NCBI GenBank assembly: GCA_036186865.1
Contig: AP025046.1
Coordinates: forward strand, 34,542,439-34,606,438
Direction: 5' to 3'
Length of the DNA stretch: 64,000 nt
DNA from: Eustoma russellianum
Lineage: Eukaryota; Streptophyta; Magnoliopsida; Gentianales; Gentianaceae
The notes below the pieces were generated by a model that saw nothing but the letters and a program-made list of their open reading frames with translations, did not search any database and was not told the DNA's origin. The position numbers and the translations under genes are program-made. Of this stretch, positions 1-11,039 are shown piece after piece (position 1 is the first letter of the stretch; each line of letters begins with the position of its first letter).

Positions 1-709
1 ATATTTTATCGCATATGCATACGCATGCATACCTGTGTCACCCTACCAGATACAAGTTTAGACCCATAGGGGATCAGTAATAATGTTACAATGTAGGGCT
101 TGGTATAGATGTAGGAAAAGAAATTGTCTCTGAAATATGTGTAAAAGACTGTACCATTACGTAATAATAAGGAAATATGAACGGCTAATGAATACTTCAA
201 TCTTTGATATTCTTTCTAAAGTTTGCCTGTTTATGCATCGTTGTTACTTTAGTTCATCTGTTAGTACATGTTATGTTACTGTTCATGTTGCATGTTATGT
301 TCACCATGCATGGTCCATATGACAAACCTAGGCGGAAATACTTGCTGAGCGATTTGTTATCGCTCACCCTATCATTTACCACATCGCAGGGCCAGGAATC
401 AGTTCAGACACAGGGAGAGATGAGCCAGAGAGAGCATCAGTGATGGACTTATGAAATGGATTATGTATTTACCTTATGTTATTTCAGACTTGTATTTTGA
501 TATTGTACTGGTGACACTTCAGTTGTACTCGAATCAAGTTATTCTGTTTTATACATGTCGGCTATGCGTTGAACATTTTATATTGCTTCCGCGATTACGA
601 TACACATTATGACGATGTGCACATGAATGTTATCGATGCCTTGTACTTCTCGTAGCAGATTACGGCGGGTGCACCGTGCCGAGACCATAGTCCTAGGCTA
701 TGCGCTACA
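1..709 (+). repeat. 3' end of a chromovirus-like LTR (partial)
   Basis: No credible ORF. The stretch at about 640-709 (tagcagattacggcgggtgc ... gcgctaca) matches the last 60 bases of the solo LTR ending at 39986. The segment gctgagcgatttgttatcgc near 343 resembles the downstream part of large plant chromovirus LTRs. The LTR ends at CA (708-709), and the neighbouring minus-strand copia gag frame is broken exactly there. I infer an LTR insertion whose left part lies outside the window. The TSD cannot be checked, since the other flank is missing. Confidence 0.6.
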
Positions 710-2130
710 TTAAATCCTAAACCGGATTTGTCATTTCCATTCCTTCGATTTCCAAGTAGTTTGTCTAGATTATTTTTACCATCGGTTAGTTTTTGTAAGT
801 CTATTCTCAATTTCATACATTCTTTCCTAATTTTCACATTTTCAAGAGCTACGGTTTTATGCATGGTGAGTATGATGTCATGATCTTGATACATCAAAAT
901 ATTCTTATCATGCAAGCTCTTGTTTTCTAATATGCATTTTTTAAATTCTTTCTTCAAGTGTTTATATTTTAAATTCAGTTTTTCAAACTCATCTTGCAAA
1001 TCTCCTATTTTATCTTGTAAATTTGAGGAGTTAGAGTTTACCTCAAGGTCGTTCTCAATTTCCATGAGACAAGTATGTTGTACTTTTGGATTCTCTACTA
1101 TTGCAACAAGTCCAACATCCTTGTCTTCACTTTCTTCTCCTTCCGATTCGAAAAAGAGATCATCCTATGTGGTTACCTCTGCATTTAGGACTTTCTTCTT
1201 TTGAGGAAAGACCTTTTCTTGCTTTTGCGGCTCCTTGACATGGCAATCAGCAATGAAGTGACCGGATCGATCACACCGATAGCAATTTTCACTTGCTTCT
1301 TTATTCTTAGGTGGTTTCTTGAAAAACTTCCTTGCTTGGACCTTGTTTCTTGTGACCATTCTTCTAAATTTTCTCACTAGAAGAGCAACTTCCTCATCCG
1401 ATTCATCGGACTCTACCACCAATCTTTTGTGTGATGCTTGTGTGGGCTTGATTGGGTTCATCCTATTTTGTTCATCAATAAGAATTTCATGAGTAAGAAG
1501 ATTACTGGATAGCTCATCAAGGGTAAAAGTCTTGAGATTCTTTGATTCGGTGATGGCGGTGACTTTAGGTGTCCAATCTCTTGGCAAAGAGTTGAGGAGT
1601 TTTGAGACAAGGTCTTCATTTGAGATTTTCTTGTCCACCATGGAAAGTTGATTCACTATTCGAGTGAATCGGTTGATTGTCTCCTCAATCTTTTCACCAC
1701 TCATCATCCTGAACATTTCATATTCCTTAATGAGCATTAGTCTTTTGGCCATTCTTACTTGCTCAGTCTTTTCGTGTATCATTTCCAGCCTTTTCCATGC
1801 TTTATGGGCTGTTTCGAGACTTTGAAGTCTTATTAGCTCGGTGGTGGTAAGAGCACTTGAAAGAATATCGAATGCTTTGCAATTGATGGCGAAGTTTATC
1901 TTTTCTTCATCGGTGTAGTCATCTTCATCTTTGAACATTGATTCTTCTTTTGAGTTGGTAATCATAGGAACTTCGATTCCTTTAACAATGGCTCTCCATA
2001 TATCAAATCCACAGCCTTTCAAATGATTGATCTTTCGACATTTTCACATAGGTGCTTTAGTGTTTGATCCTGAGAATAGTGCAGTTAGCTTGAAAGTTGA
2101 GGTATAGGATGAAGAGGTTGTCGTTGCCAT
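710..2130 (-). pseudogene. Ty1/copia gag, broken
   Basis: Gag-type nucleocapsid coding region of a minus-strand copia element. A likely start ATG is at 2128-2130, the usual distance from the primer binding site at 2181. An in-frame stop and a frameshift near 2045 separate it from the main frame (2022-1165, 285 codons). That frame shows the helical copia gag (UBN2-like) region followed by a CCHC zinc knuckle, CYRCDRSGHFIADC, near residues 245-260. A second frame (1065 downwards) continues with a coiled coil and the LLGNRRNGNDKSGLGFN segment that usually precedes the protease. The frame then runs into unrelated DNA at 709, so protease, integrase and RT are missing here. Non-functional. Confidence 0.85.
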
Positions 2131-2180
2131 GATCTTTAACCTTGCTACTTGCAAAGATTGGCCAAGCAATCAAGGTTAGA

Positions 2181-2191
2181 CTCTGATACCA
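2181..2191 (-). promoter_or_regulatory. copia primer binding site (tRNA-iMet type)
   Basis: The minus strand reads TGGTATCAGAG, the standard copia minus-strand primer site complementary to the 3' end of initiator methionine tRNA. It lies between the LTR end (TGTTAGG, plus strand, from about 2194) and the gag start. Confidence 0.85.
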
Positions 2192-2193
2192 AT

Positions 2194-3612
2194 TGTTAGG
2201 TCCGTAAGACACTCTAGAGGAGGGAGGGCGAATAGGGTGTTGGGCAATTTTCCAGAATTTTTTTGTTTGGCTCAACTCAAATGGAATTCAAAATCAAAGT
2301 AAGAATGGGAGATGAGAGAAAATGAATGAATACACCGGATATAGAGTGGTTCGAATCGTAAATGATTCTACTCCACTACCACTTTGTTGCCAAAGTGGAT
2401 TTGCAACAACTACTCTTCTTATTGAAGCTAATAGGAACAACCACAGCAATACTTACACTAACAACTTAGTGTAAGAAACCACAACAACTTCTTGCACAAA
2501 ACACCTTTGTGCAACTACAACAACTTCAGCTCTAAGCAAGAACAACTTCTTGCTTCCTCACAACTTCAACAAAGTTCTCTCTAGAACTTTCTCATAGTGG
2601 GTTAAATGAAATAATAGGGATCACACCTTCTCACTAGTCTAAACACAAGCAAGAGATCAAATATTTATGGTTCTGTTAGACTCACTATCTCTCAATATAC
2701 AACAATGAAAAACAAAAAAAGGATTAACAAGCTTTAAGCACTTTTACATATATGAGAGAAATATAAAACAATGAAGAATGAAGCTTGATGATGGTGAAAG
2801 TGTGTGTTTGCTTAATCTGAGCTTCATCCATTTATAGGAGGTGTTCACCACGTTTTTGGAGCCTCCTCCATGTCTTCAACTCCATCAAATGTCAAGATAA
2901 TGTCCATTTAGTCTTTAGCCACCCTATGGAGTGATTTGATCCTCAATAGCCACCCTAGAGAATCTTAGACATGGATAAGATAGACAAGGAAGCATGTATT
3001 ATGTTAGAGAAAAGTCCACAAGAAATTTGAGCAAGATTGAAAAGAAAAAACACCATGAATCTTCCTTGGATTTTATTCCAACGGTCATAAAAATTTGAAT
3101 TCTGTGGGACATCGATCAATCGAAGTGCCTGGGCTGAGAGATCGATGTCTTCCAGAGAGTTTTCAGTTTTGAACTTTCTTGACATGGATCGATCGAAGTC
3201 TCCCCTGCAGAGACTGATGTGACATCGATCGATCGATGTTCCTTAGACTGAGAGATCGATGTCTTCCAAAATCTTTCTGGTTTGAGGCTGCCTGACATCG
3301 ATCGATCGAAGTCTCTCTTGGAGAGACTGAAGTGATATCGATTGATCGATGTTCCCAAATCTGAGGGTTCGATGTCTGACAGAGAGTTTCTGAATTTGAG
3401 CTTCTTTCACATTGATCGATCGAAGTCTCACCTTTAGAGACTGAAGTCACTTCGATCGATCGATATCTCCTGCTTTGAGAGATCGATGTTGGATAGTATT
3501 GTTCCAACCTTAACCATTTTTGACATAACGTGTTTTTCTCATTTTGTATCAAATCTCAATTATAAATTTAAATTAATTAAAACATCTTCACATCATCAAA
3601 ATATTTTATATA
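2194..3612 (-). repeat. 5' LTR region of the minus-strand copia element
   Basis: The inner LTR edge is inferred from the PBS: the plus strand begins TGTTAGGTCC at 2194. The outer edge is unclear, but must lie before 3613, where a different copia fragment starts. The region has no ORF with domain support. It is rich in caacaacttct-like words (2400-2600) and carries a 113-bp tandem repeat at its outer end. No second LTR is in the window for comparison, so the length is a guess. Confidence 0.5.
3099..3500. repeat. 113-bp tandem repeat with ATCGATCGAT cores
   Basis: About 3.5 copies of a 113-114 bp unit. Each full unit opens with gacatcgatcgatcgaagtc, holds a second half-site (cgatcgatcgatgttcc) about 45 bp later, and ends with gagagatcgatgtc. 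Full units begin near 3181, 3294 and 3408; the copy at 3099 lacks its middle. The CG-rich palindromic cores stand out in AT-rich surroundings. The small ORFs across the array only reflect the repeat. Confidence 0.8.
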
Positions 3613-3824
3613 AGGATCTCAGAAAACACGACCAAACTAAACATGTTGAAGTGGATAGGCACTTCATAAAAGAGAAGATTGATGATCAGATTGTCTGCCT
3701 TCCATATGTACGATCAGAAGAGAAACTAGCAGATATACTTACAATGGGAGTACAAGCAGGACGATTTTGGAAAATCTTAAGCAAGTTAAGCATCAAGGAC
3801 CCGCTGACTTAACTTGAGGGGGAG
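3613..3824 (+). pseudogene. Ty1/copia RNase H C-terminal fragment
   Basis: A plus-strand copia 3' end. The frame contains TKHVEVDRHFIKEKIDDQIV and then KLADILTMGVQAGRFW, which is the last part of copia RNase H. It is followed by the polypurine tract ttgagggggag (3814-3824) and an LTR. Everything upstream of about 3613 is missing, so this is a truncated remnant. Confidence 0.85.
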
Positions 3825-4069
3825 TGTCAGCATATCACAATCAGCATATCAGCATATCACAACCAAAAAGGAAACAGAGCTAATCAAAGAATCAAGATAT
3901 TGATGTATTAAAACAACATAATGTAATTGATCCTACACTTATGATGATAGGATTATGATTGATTAAGTTTCCTTATTAAGAGTCTCGACGGTACTATTTA
4001 TGCTGGTGAATACCAGCCATTGTGAAATAAGAAAAACAGTTTCTTCAATGCTTGTTCCTTAATTTAACA
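3825..4069 (+). repeat. copia 3' LTR
   Basis: Starts TGTCAGCATATCAC right after the polypurine tract and ends around tttaaca (4069). The length of about 245 bp matches the two complete copia elements in the window. The 5' end holds three copies of cagcatatca. No matching 5' LTR is present. Confidence 0.7.
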
Positions 4070-4071
4070 CA

Positions 4072-4680
4072 AATGTCTATCAAATGATCGGCGTATCTTT
4101 TTGGATATAACCGGGCCCACGAATTTTATCTTTTTCTTTGATAAATAACTCGAAGCTGAACTGTTTTGTACATTTAGATTCAAAACACGATACGTATTTT
4201 TGCTTTTTTACATTTTCTCATCTTCATCCAATAAGAATATTCTTATTCAATTATATGGTTACTGAATTCTACAAAATTATCATACTCAAACAACCAAGAA
4301 CAAACATAAAAAAGATTATGGCTCCAAAATTGAGAACACGGTTAGTATTCCTTTCTTGAATTCTATTCACCTTAGTTTTTATTCAAATCATATTTTACAC
4401 GGAACCTTATTAACAAATACGCAACATACATTAATAGGATTATCGCATTCCATTTACTTGTCTTTTTCATATCGTGATCAAAATATAGTGATTACATCCT
4501 ACTTTAGAATATTCTGATAATCGTAATTATGGTGATACGTTTCCGAAATACAGTGATAACATCCAATATTGCCTATCCTTTTTTTCAAAAGGGTTTGATT
4601 ACCAAAATTATGGTGATAAATAACCACGTTTATGGTGAACAACCACCTTAATCGTTCTTAGATGTAACCGGGTACGTTAA
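4072..4680. other. no recognisable gene
   Basis: AT-rich DNA with short frames only. Words such as gtgatacgtttccgaaatac and cagtgataacatcc recur loosely around 4480-4640. I see no domain, RNA or transposon end. Confidence 0.5.
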
Positions 4681-4689
4681 TTGTTCTTA

Positions 4690-5360
4690 ATTAACTATTC
4701 ACCTCCTGTAATTTCTATGCAACACATAGACGCATGGGCAGTTGCCTGTGCACATCAACACCAAAAGATAGAACACCATTATCCACCTACTTATATTTTC
4801 GATTCTGTCTCTTGGTTAAGAATTCGCATACACCTTAACATGCTCAATGTAGAAATAAGTTCAGATGAGGTGTGTCGAGCTGAATTGAAGAAGGCAGACC
4901 TGGACGAGGAGTGCTGAGTTAAACTAAGCCGATCTGGACGAAGACCCGAATGATGGTGAAGAACGAAGTCAGTCAGCCGAACTGACCTGAGCAGGAAAGC
5001 TGGACTGATGTGATGAAGACGAGGAAGACGAACTGAGCTAAGGAAGACCAGATATGGTGAAGAAGTAAAGAAAGTGCTGGGTTCAGGTAACGAGGTGAAG
5101 CACAATCAAGGCAGCAACGCAACAGGCTCAACTGTTATACTTAGGCATGTAAATATTGCGTTTTTTTTGTACAAAGCACAGCTGCATTGGTAATTAGCCG
5201 TTACCACAACCTTTGTAATTAATAGTATACTGACAGTGACCGCTATTCAAGTCAAAAAGTAGCCGTTAGGAGTAGATTTCTATCCCTATAAAAGAGACAC
5301 AACGTTGTAAATTGTTTTTTTAACTTGAATGGAAGTTTAATTCCTTCAATCTCGACACTC
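4690..5360 (+). repeat. LTR-like block with TATA box
   Basis: A purine-rich block with repeated ccgaactgac, agctgaa and gaagac words (4860-5050), then a TATA-like sequence CCTATAAAAGAG at 5285-5296 and a run resembling an LTR R/U5 region. The word use resembles the gypsy LTRs at 7485, 24172 and 35165. No ends or TSD found. I infer a decayed gypsy LTR. Confidence 0.4.
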
Positions 5361-5838
5361 AACTCAATGGATCGAACACCAAAAAGTAAAATCCATCAAC
5401 TTAAACACTTAACCATCATTTACATACACAGATTTACATTGCGAAAACAAAACCAGTAGCAAGGATACGCCAATGCCAAGATAGTGTCAAACTTGAAGAA
5501 GGCCTTTAGGAAAGATGTTCTCATCTTCCCAATAAATGATCCATAATAAGGAGACTTACAACAACAACATTACCTATTGCCTAGAGGTCCTAGTCTATGG
5601 AGGAGAATAAGGAGACTTAAACAAATACAATTGTTATAATTGGTCACTGTTCATCTTTCACACCTCCTATTGCGAATTGACCTATTACAATCTATCACCA
5701 TGGATGATTCAGACAAAGTGAACCACCACTTCGACAGTACGAGGATTCTAGCATATTTTGTGGACGATGAGTGTCGTCGGTTGATACATGGACATCATGA
5801 TCTTAGCAGACTATAAGGGATGACAAAATAACCTCCAC

Positions 5839-5840
<2 letters not shown>
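5361..5840. other. no gene; short SINE-tail fragment
   Basis: The only recognisable part is around 5549-5600 (acaacaacaacattacctattgcctagagg). This is the reverse complement of the 3' end of the SINE family seen at 9285, 10274, 10534 and 23510. The rest shows no feature. Confidence 0.5.

Positions 5841-5884
<44 letters not shown>
5841..5884. repeat. (TA)n microsatellite
   Basis: Uninterrupted TA dinucleotides for about 44 bp. Confidence 0.95.
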
Positions 5885-5888
<4 letters not shown>

Positions 5889-5945
5889 CAGTTGGGTCAG
5901 AGGAGTGTAGTGTCGTAGTCTGCGCAGTGATAGAATAACTCATCA

Positions 5946-6136
5946 GTTATAATCATCATCATCATCCGGACCCAGTATATCCCAACGACAGCAAAAGCTA
6001 TCGTTAAGGTCTGGGGAGGGTAGGTGGTAGACAGACAATACCTCTATCCCAAAGGATAGAGAGTCTGCTTCCAATGAGACCCCAGGCTCTATATGTACCT
6101 GCATAAATGATATGATAATAGAGATATGTTATAAGA
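5946..6136 (-). repeat. SINE copy (family A)
   Basis: Reads cccagtatatcccaacgac ... ggtctggggagggtaggtgg ... gagagtctgcttccaatgag ... gctctatatgtacctgcat. Three more copies occur at 8699, 23750 and 59925. The pattern is like the reverse complement of a widespread dicot SINE 3' half with a (TTG)n tail, hence the strand. Confidence 0.6.
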
Positions 6137-7484
6137 AAGGTTGAACCCCAACTAGTGAGGGTCCATGTCATCTTCAGTCCCACATGGTGTGTAGGGATGT
6201 AAATCAGGTTTCCAAGACCTTTTAGTAGAAGTTTGTCATAGCACAAGTACAATACAAGGAGCTCATTAGCACCGAAAGAACAACCGACAGACTGGTCTGT
6301 CAGCCTATCAGGTCATTCTACGGGCCAATATTGCTCCCACACTATGCAGCTAACTTGGAGAGGCTTTAAACATTCTTGTCTTTGGCAAAGTTTGAACCCC
6401 TGACGTTCCTTTTGAAACCTCCTACCTGAAACTATTGGGATATATCCTGAATACACTCATCAGTCATAAGAGCATGCTTACAAGGTGCATGACCATGGAC
6501 GATTGTAAAATATAGAGCTAAAATGCCTGAGCTAATCATATCCACACCCTCAACAAGACCTGAATAAATTTAAATTCCTTGTGTATTTCATACTCTATTT
6601 CATATACTACATATTGTTTCCTATAAAAGATTTCAATTTTAAATATAATTGACATGTCAATGCATTTTTACCTGTCTACCACAATATTGTTCACTTATAT
6701 ATAACAAACCGCTTACGGTATATACAGATATTTCATATTTATTCTTTAACTCTATATTGAGCATCTATTCGACAACCGTTATTACAGTATGCCTAAGCAA
6801 TTTTCCTTCTTCAAATACCCATCTTTCGTACCACATCATATTTTATTACCACTTTTGTCGTTAAGGTTAGAATTGGAAAAAAAAAATGCCATTTGATGTA
6901 TCACAGTGAAAGTCTAGAAAAAATGTCGTTTTCAGTTTTGTGTAGTTGGACGTAATTTACCCAAAAAACCAATTGTGTCAGTTTGATTGGGCTCGTATTT
7001 TGGGTCAATCATGATTCAATTCTTACAGGGCTCATCTTCTGGGTAGTTGGTCAATCATGTTAATTGACTACAGTCCACCGATTTATAATTCTGATCCAAA
7101 GATCACCATATCCTACTCGTAGACTTTTACAAGTACAGGCATACGGCTAAACAAGTTCATCAAAAGAATCGAGTCCTAATGAGTTATTTAGATTTGGTTC
7201 GAGTTCATATAATATGAGTTCGAACTGTTATCTCTTGACATGAATTTAGGCTCGAGTAATTAAACAACCAAGCTCGAAGAATTAGAAGTCAATTCAATTT
7301 TGTGAAAGTACATGTATTTGGTAGATAGTCGATGATGTAGTTGATGCGATTTTTAATTTCAATTTCGTTAAGATGGATGTTGTTTTTATGTAGAGTTTGT
7401 TTTCTTTTTGGGCACGTACAATTAGTTTATTTGTTCTTAGCTTTTGAACTATTAATATTTTGTTGAAGAAGGAGCCTCCAGAAA
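6137..7484. other. no recognisable gene
   Basis: AT-rich sequence. The frame at 6649-6864 (71 codons) has no recognised motif. Around 7190-7290 there are loose repeats of gagttcga and gctcga words, similar to 14050-14230 and 42060-42480; such words are common in decayed plant repeats. Nothing else supported. Confidence 0.45.
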
Positions 7485-8330
7485 TAAAAAAAAGTGATTA
7501 GCCGAGCTGAGGTACCTAGCTGAAGTTAATGAAGAAGTAAAGGAGTACCGAGCTGAGGTGCCATACCGAGGTAAGGATCAAAAATGATCAGGAAAAGATA
7601 AAAGGAGTGTCAAGCTGAGGTGCTAAGCTGAAGTGAGATAGAAGTTTAAGAAGTACCGAACCGAGGTGAGGTCAGAAGTAGTACTCGAGCTGAGATGAAG
7701 TGCCGAGTTAAAACATGCAGTGCCCAAGTGACAGGATGTAGTGCCGATGTGAACTGAAATGAGGAGGGCCGAGGTGATAGAGTAGCGGAGCTGAGAGAAA
7801 GAAGGCCAGGCCGAAATGACGAAGTAAAGGCACACATCAACGATGAGATGCCGAGCGAAGGAGACAAGGGAAAGGCAAATGACTTAACAGACGTGCCAAG
7901 CTGTACCGAGCACAACAGAACAGAATAAAGAGAGACAACAACAAGAGACTGCACTGCCAAGCTAAAACACTTAGGAAAATACAAGAATCTCAGAGGCAAC
8001 ACTAAAGAGATAAACTGATCAAAGGCACAATCCAGAAAATACAAGAAAAGCATAGCTCGTGTATGTATACCAATATACTGTAGATCCACTAGCTTAGTGG
8101 ATCTACAAATGTAATAGAATATAGCCGTTATTATAGCCGTTTGGCGGCTTGAGGTTTCTTACCTCTTACAAGCCTTATAAAAGGGCAAACACTTGTACAC
8201 TTTAGAGTGAAGTTCTGTAATAAAAACTTAAAAGTCATAATAAAATTTTACACTATTCAGCCTCTAAATTCAATTCTTCTTTTCACAATTTATTCTTCTA
8301 TACTTTACAACGTGCTCTTCCAAATGCTTT
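7485..8330 (+). repeat. gypsy-like LTR remnant with TATA box
   Basis: Repeated gccgagctgaggt / aagctgaagtga words from 7500 to 7870, then a perfect inverted repeat at 8080-8106, a TATA-like box CTTATAAAAGGG at about 8173-8184, and a short downstream leader. The order (motif array, TATA, leader) fits the U3-R-U5 plan of a plus-strand LTR. No coding domains follow and no TSD was found. Confidence 0.45.
8080..8106. repeat. perfect 12-bp inverted repeat
   Basis: GTAGATCCACTA, 3-nt loop, TAGTGGATCTAC. It lies about 70 bp upstream of the TATA-like box of the LTR-like block. It is not followed by a T-run on either strand. Confidence 0.8.
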
Positions 8331-8698
8331 AAAATGCTTCCTCATCTCTCATACTCTGCAACTATGAAATTCCAAAATATATAGATAGATTATTAGAAGT
8401 ATAAGAAGTACCTAGTCATGAAGAAATGCTATTATAGATTAATCACTTATTATGATAGTGTCATCACATATACGCTTTTTACAGTGCTTTTCAATGCATA
8501 AAAGTTTCGGATTACAAACAGTGATTGCTTTAATGAAAAGCCATAATAACTATTGGGCAAAAATGTTCAGTTCATTTTCCTGGAAATGTCTTTGCAATTA
8601 TCCATATCTAATATCAACAAAAGATCCCACAGCCAAAAAGTTTTCTGTCCCTTTTCCGGTCTTCTGAAGAAAAGTTTCACTTTAGTTTTTGTTGTCAA

Positions 8699-8815
8699 TT
8701 CTACAACAACAATCCTACTCATTTTATATTTCAACGACAGAAAAAGCTATCGCTAAGGTTTTGAGAAGGTAAAAGACAGACAAATAATACCTCAATCCCA
8801 AATGATAGAGAGTTT
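8699..8815 (-). repeat. SINE fragment (family A)
   Basis: Starts ctacaacaacaatcc, then caacgacagaaaaagctatcg ... gacagacaaataatacctcaatccc ... gatagagagttt. Matches the copies at 5946 and 23750, more diverged and shorter. Confidence 0.6.
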
Positions 8816-9284
8816 GTTGTCAATTCTAACTTGTTGATTTTATAATTTATGTTAAAGATGGTAGTACAAGTAATCCTAAAATGCTTAATTCTTGTTGTCG
8901 TCTAACATTCCTTGCAAATTACTTAATTAAAGTATAAAATGTTTAAAAATTATGAAAATTAGACAAATTATTCTGTTCGCTTTTGGTTAATTTCTTCTTC
9001 ATGTTTCTCTCATTCAACATTATTATGAAACTTTTAGTCAGCTTTTGAAGCTTGAAATGCTTTCCATTTAATCAAATCTATTCTGAGGTGTCTGGAGGCA
9101 AGAGAAAAAAAATGAATTTGCAACTAAAGTAGTGCAAATTATACCTAAAAAACACAAAGGAAATGCAAATTAGGCTGATCAGCTAAAGTCTTTTGTCATT
9201 TTTGATACACATTGCTGGGTGGTTTTTGCATATCTTTTGATAGTTTTACATATTCTTCCATAGTTTCCATTTCCAATGAAGTTA
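8816..9284. other. no recognisable gene
   Basis: AT-rich, no ORF with a known motif, no repeat identified. Confidence 0.5.
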
Positions 9285-9540
9285 AAGACACTCTTTATTG
9301 ACTTTGAAATATGATGGAATAAAGTAAAATGACACACTAAATTGACTGCGCTTTTTATATTGTGAAGCATCAGTTGATCAACACAGCTTGACGTAATTTT
9401 CATTATGGGTCATCGAGAAACAACCTCTGTATGTTTCTAACACATGGGTATAGTTGCGTACATCTGACTCTCTCTTCTTTCACACCCTGCCATATGCGAG
9501 AACCTCTAAGACAATAGAGGTAATGTTGTTATTGTACATA
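9285..9540 (+). repeat. SINE-like repeat (family B)
   Basis: Head: gactttgaaatatgatggaa ... gcgctttttatattgtgaag. Tail: gggtatagttgcgtacatc ... gagaacctctaagacaatag ... gttgttattgta. Related copies are at 10274-10742 (inverted pair), 16395, 23510 and 37063. The tail matches the (TTG)n-ended 3' half common to several dicot SINEs. I see no clear pol III A/B boxes in the head. Confidence 0.55.
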
Positions 9541-9545
9541 TTCTT

Positions 9546-10270
9546 AGATAGTTGAATATCCAACATTTCCCTTAACCGAGTTAGGCCTATCATATGAAAT
9601 TATTTTGTATGTCTGTATTATGTGACTAAAAGATGAACCATCTTTTGTAAGGTAGGAATTAAAGATCTTTGACTTGAGGGGTGGGTGGGGGGCACGTAAC
9701 CAGTGTTGTCGCCATGGAGACTCATTTGCACAACACATTTGTGAAGTTGTTTTGGATATGGAATCTACATTCACAACCCACAACCCATAAACCTTTTGGG
9801 ATTCTCTAGTCTCCACTGTATTTGTATATATATAGGAACCTCCATGCATGACAAATCTCCTACCAAAAAAGTTCCCATAAAGATGTTTGGCAAGACGTTG
9901 ACGTGAACTTATATAATCTAATTAGTTCCTGTTTTTACAGAAATTATCACAAGTGCTATTATGATTAATGAATAATGACACAGTGTGCAAGGAAGAAAAA
10001 TCGAAAATACGAGAAAAACAAAAACACATGAAAGTGGTTTGGCGACGTATCTATTCCACAGAAGAAATCGACGTGATCGACGTGAATTCACTATGTCTTT
10101 CAGTATAGAATTACAACATCAGTATAAGTCATAATCATAGCTAAAATTCAATGTTAAAAACATCCCATACCGTGAATGATTTAGCCCATAAATATATATC
10201 ATAAGCGTCTTCCATTTCCAATTGAGTCAATGACACACTTTTCTTTGATTTTATATAATATAATAAAGCA
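9546..10270. other. no recognisable gene
   Basis: A small minus-strand frame (9544-9849) has no known motif. AT-rich, no repeat identified except SINE-like words at the left edge. Confidence 0.45.
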
Positions 10271-10273
10271 AAA

Positions 10274-10742
10274 TACAACAACAACAACATTACCTTATTG
10301 CCTTAGAGCCTCCCGTCTATAGTGGGGTATGGGAGGATAGGATGTACGCAACCATGCCTATGTGTTACAAACACATAGAGGTTGTTTCTCGATGATCCAT
10401 AATGATGCGCCAAGCTATTTCGATCAACTGCTACTTCACAATATAAGAAGCGCAACCAATTTAGTGAGTCATTTTGCTTTATTCCATCATATTCAAAAGT
10501 CAAAGAAGAGTATGTCCTTAACTCCATTGGATATAATAAAGCAAAATGACTCACTAAATTGGTTGCGCTTATTATATTGTGAAGTAGCAGTTGATCGAAA
10601 CAGCTTGGCGCAATTTTCATTATAGATCATCGAGAAACAACATTTTTGTGTTTCTAATATATGGGTATAGTTGCGTAGATCTGACCCCCCATATCCTGTC
10701 ATAGGCGGGAGCCTCTAAGATAATAGAGTATTGTTATTGTTG
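10274..10742. repeat. two family B SINE copies in head-to-head inverted orientation
   Basis: Left arm 10274-10482 is the reverse complement of right arm 10534-10742. Both contain the full family B pattern, with the 5' heads facing each other across a 51-bp spacer and the (TTG)n tails pointing outwards. The small frames on both strands encode near-identical peptides because of this symmetry, not because they are genes. A transcript would form a hairpin of about 209 bp. Confidence 0.8.
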
Positions 10743-10745
10743 TAT

Positions 10746-11039
10746 ATATATTATATGCGGTGCATAAAGAATCGAGTCACTATATCTAACCATCTCTACT
10801 TGTGCGAGCATTCATCTATTAGAAGATAGGATCACCAACACTCCTATCTTCATTGGATCCCTACAAGACTTGTCATCATTCATACTCTAGCATTTAGAGA
10901 CGTGTAACAAATCCAGACAATGCTTGTATTTGTTAGTAGTAACCCACTCTTTCAACATGTTTGTAACATTCTTAGATGTGTGAACTTTCTCTAGCAAAAT
11001 ATCTCTCACCTTAATCAACTCTCAGAACTTATAAAACCG
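10746..11039. other. no recognisable gene
   Basis: Unassigned sequence just downstream (in pol terms) of the minus-strand copia remnant. It may hold more of its decayed RNase H, but I cannot align it. Confidence 0.4.

Noticed and set aside
3116..3552. Minus-strand frames with repeated SISQSRRYRSIEV-like peptide
   Set aside because: Arise from the 113-bp tandem repeat; no independent support.
8080..8106. Rho-independent terminator
   Set aside because: Plant nuclear context, AT-rich stem, no T-run after the inverted repeat.
10303..10625. Overlapping plus and minus frames with similar peptides
   Set aside because: Explained by the inverted SINE pair.
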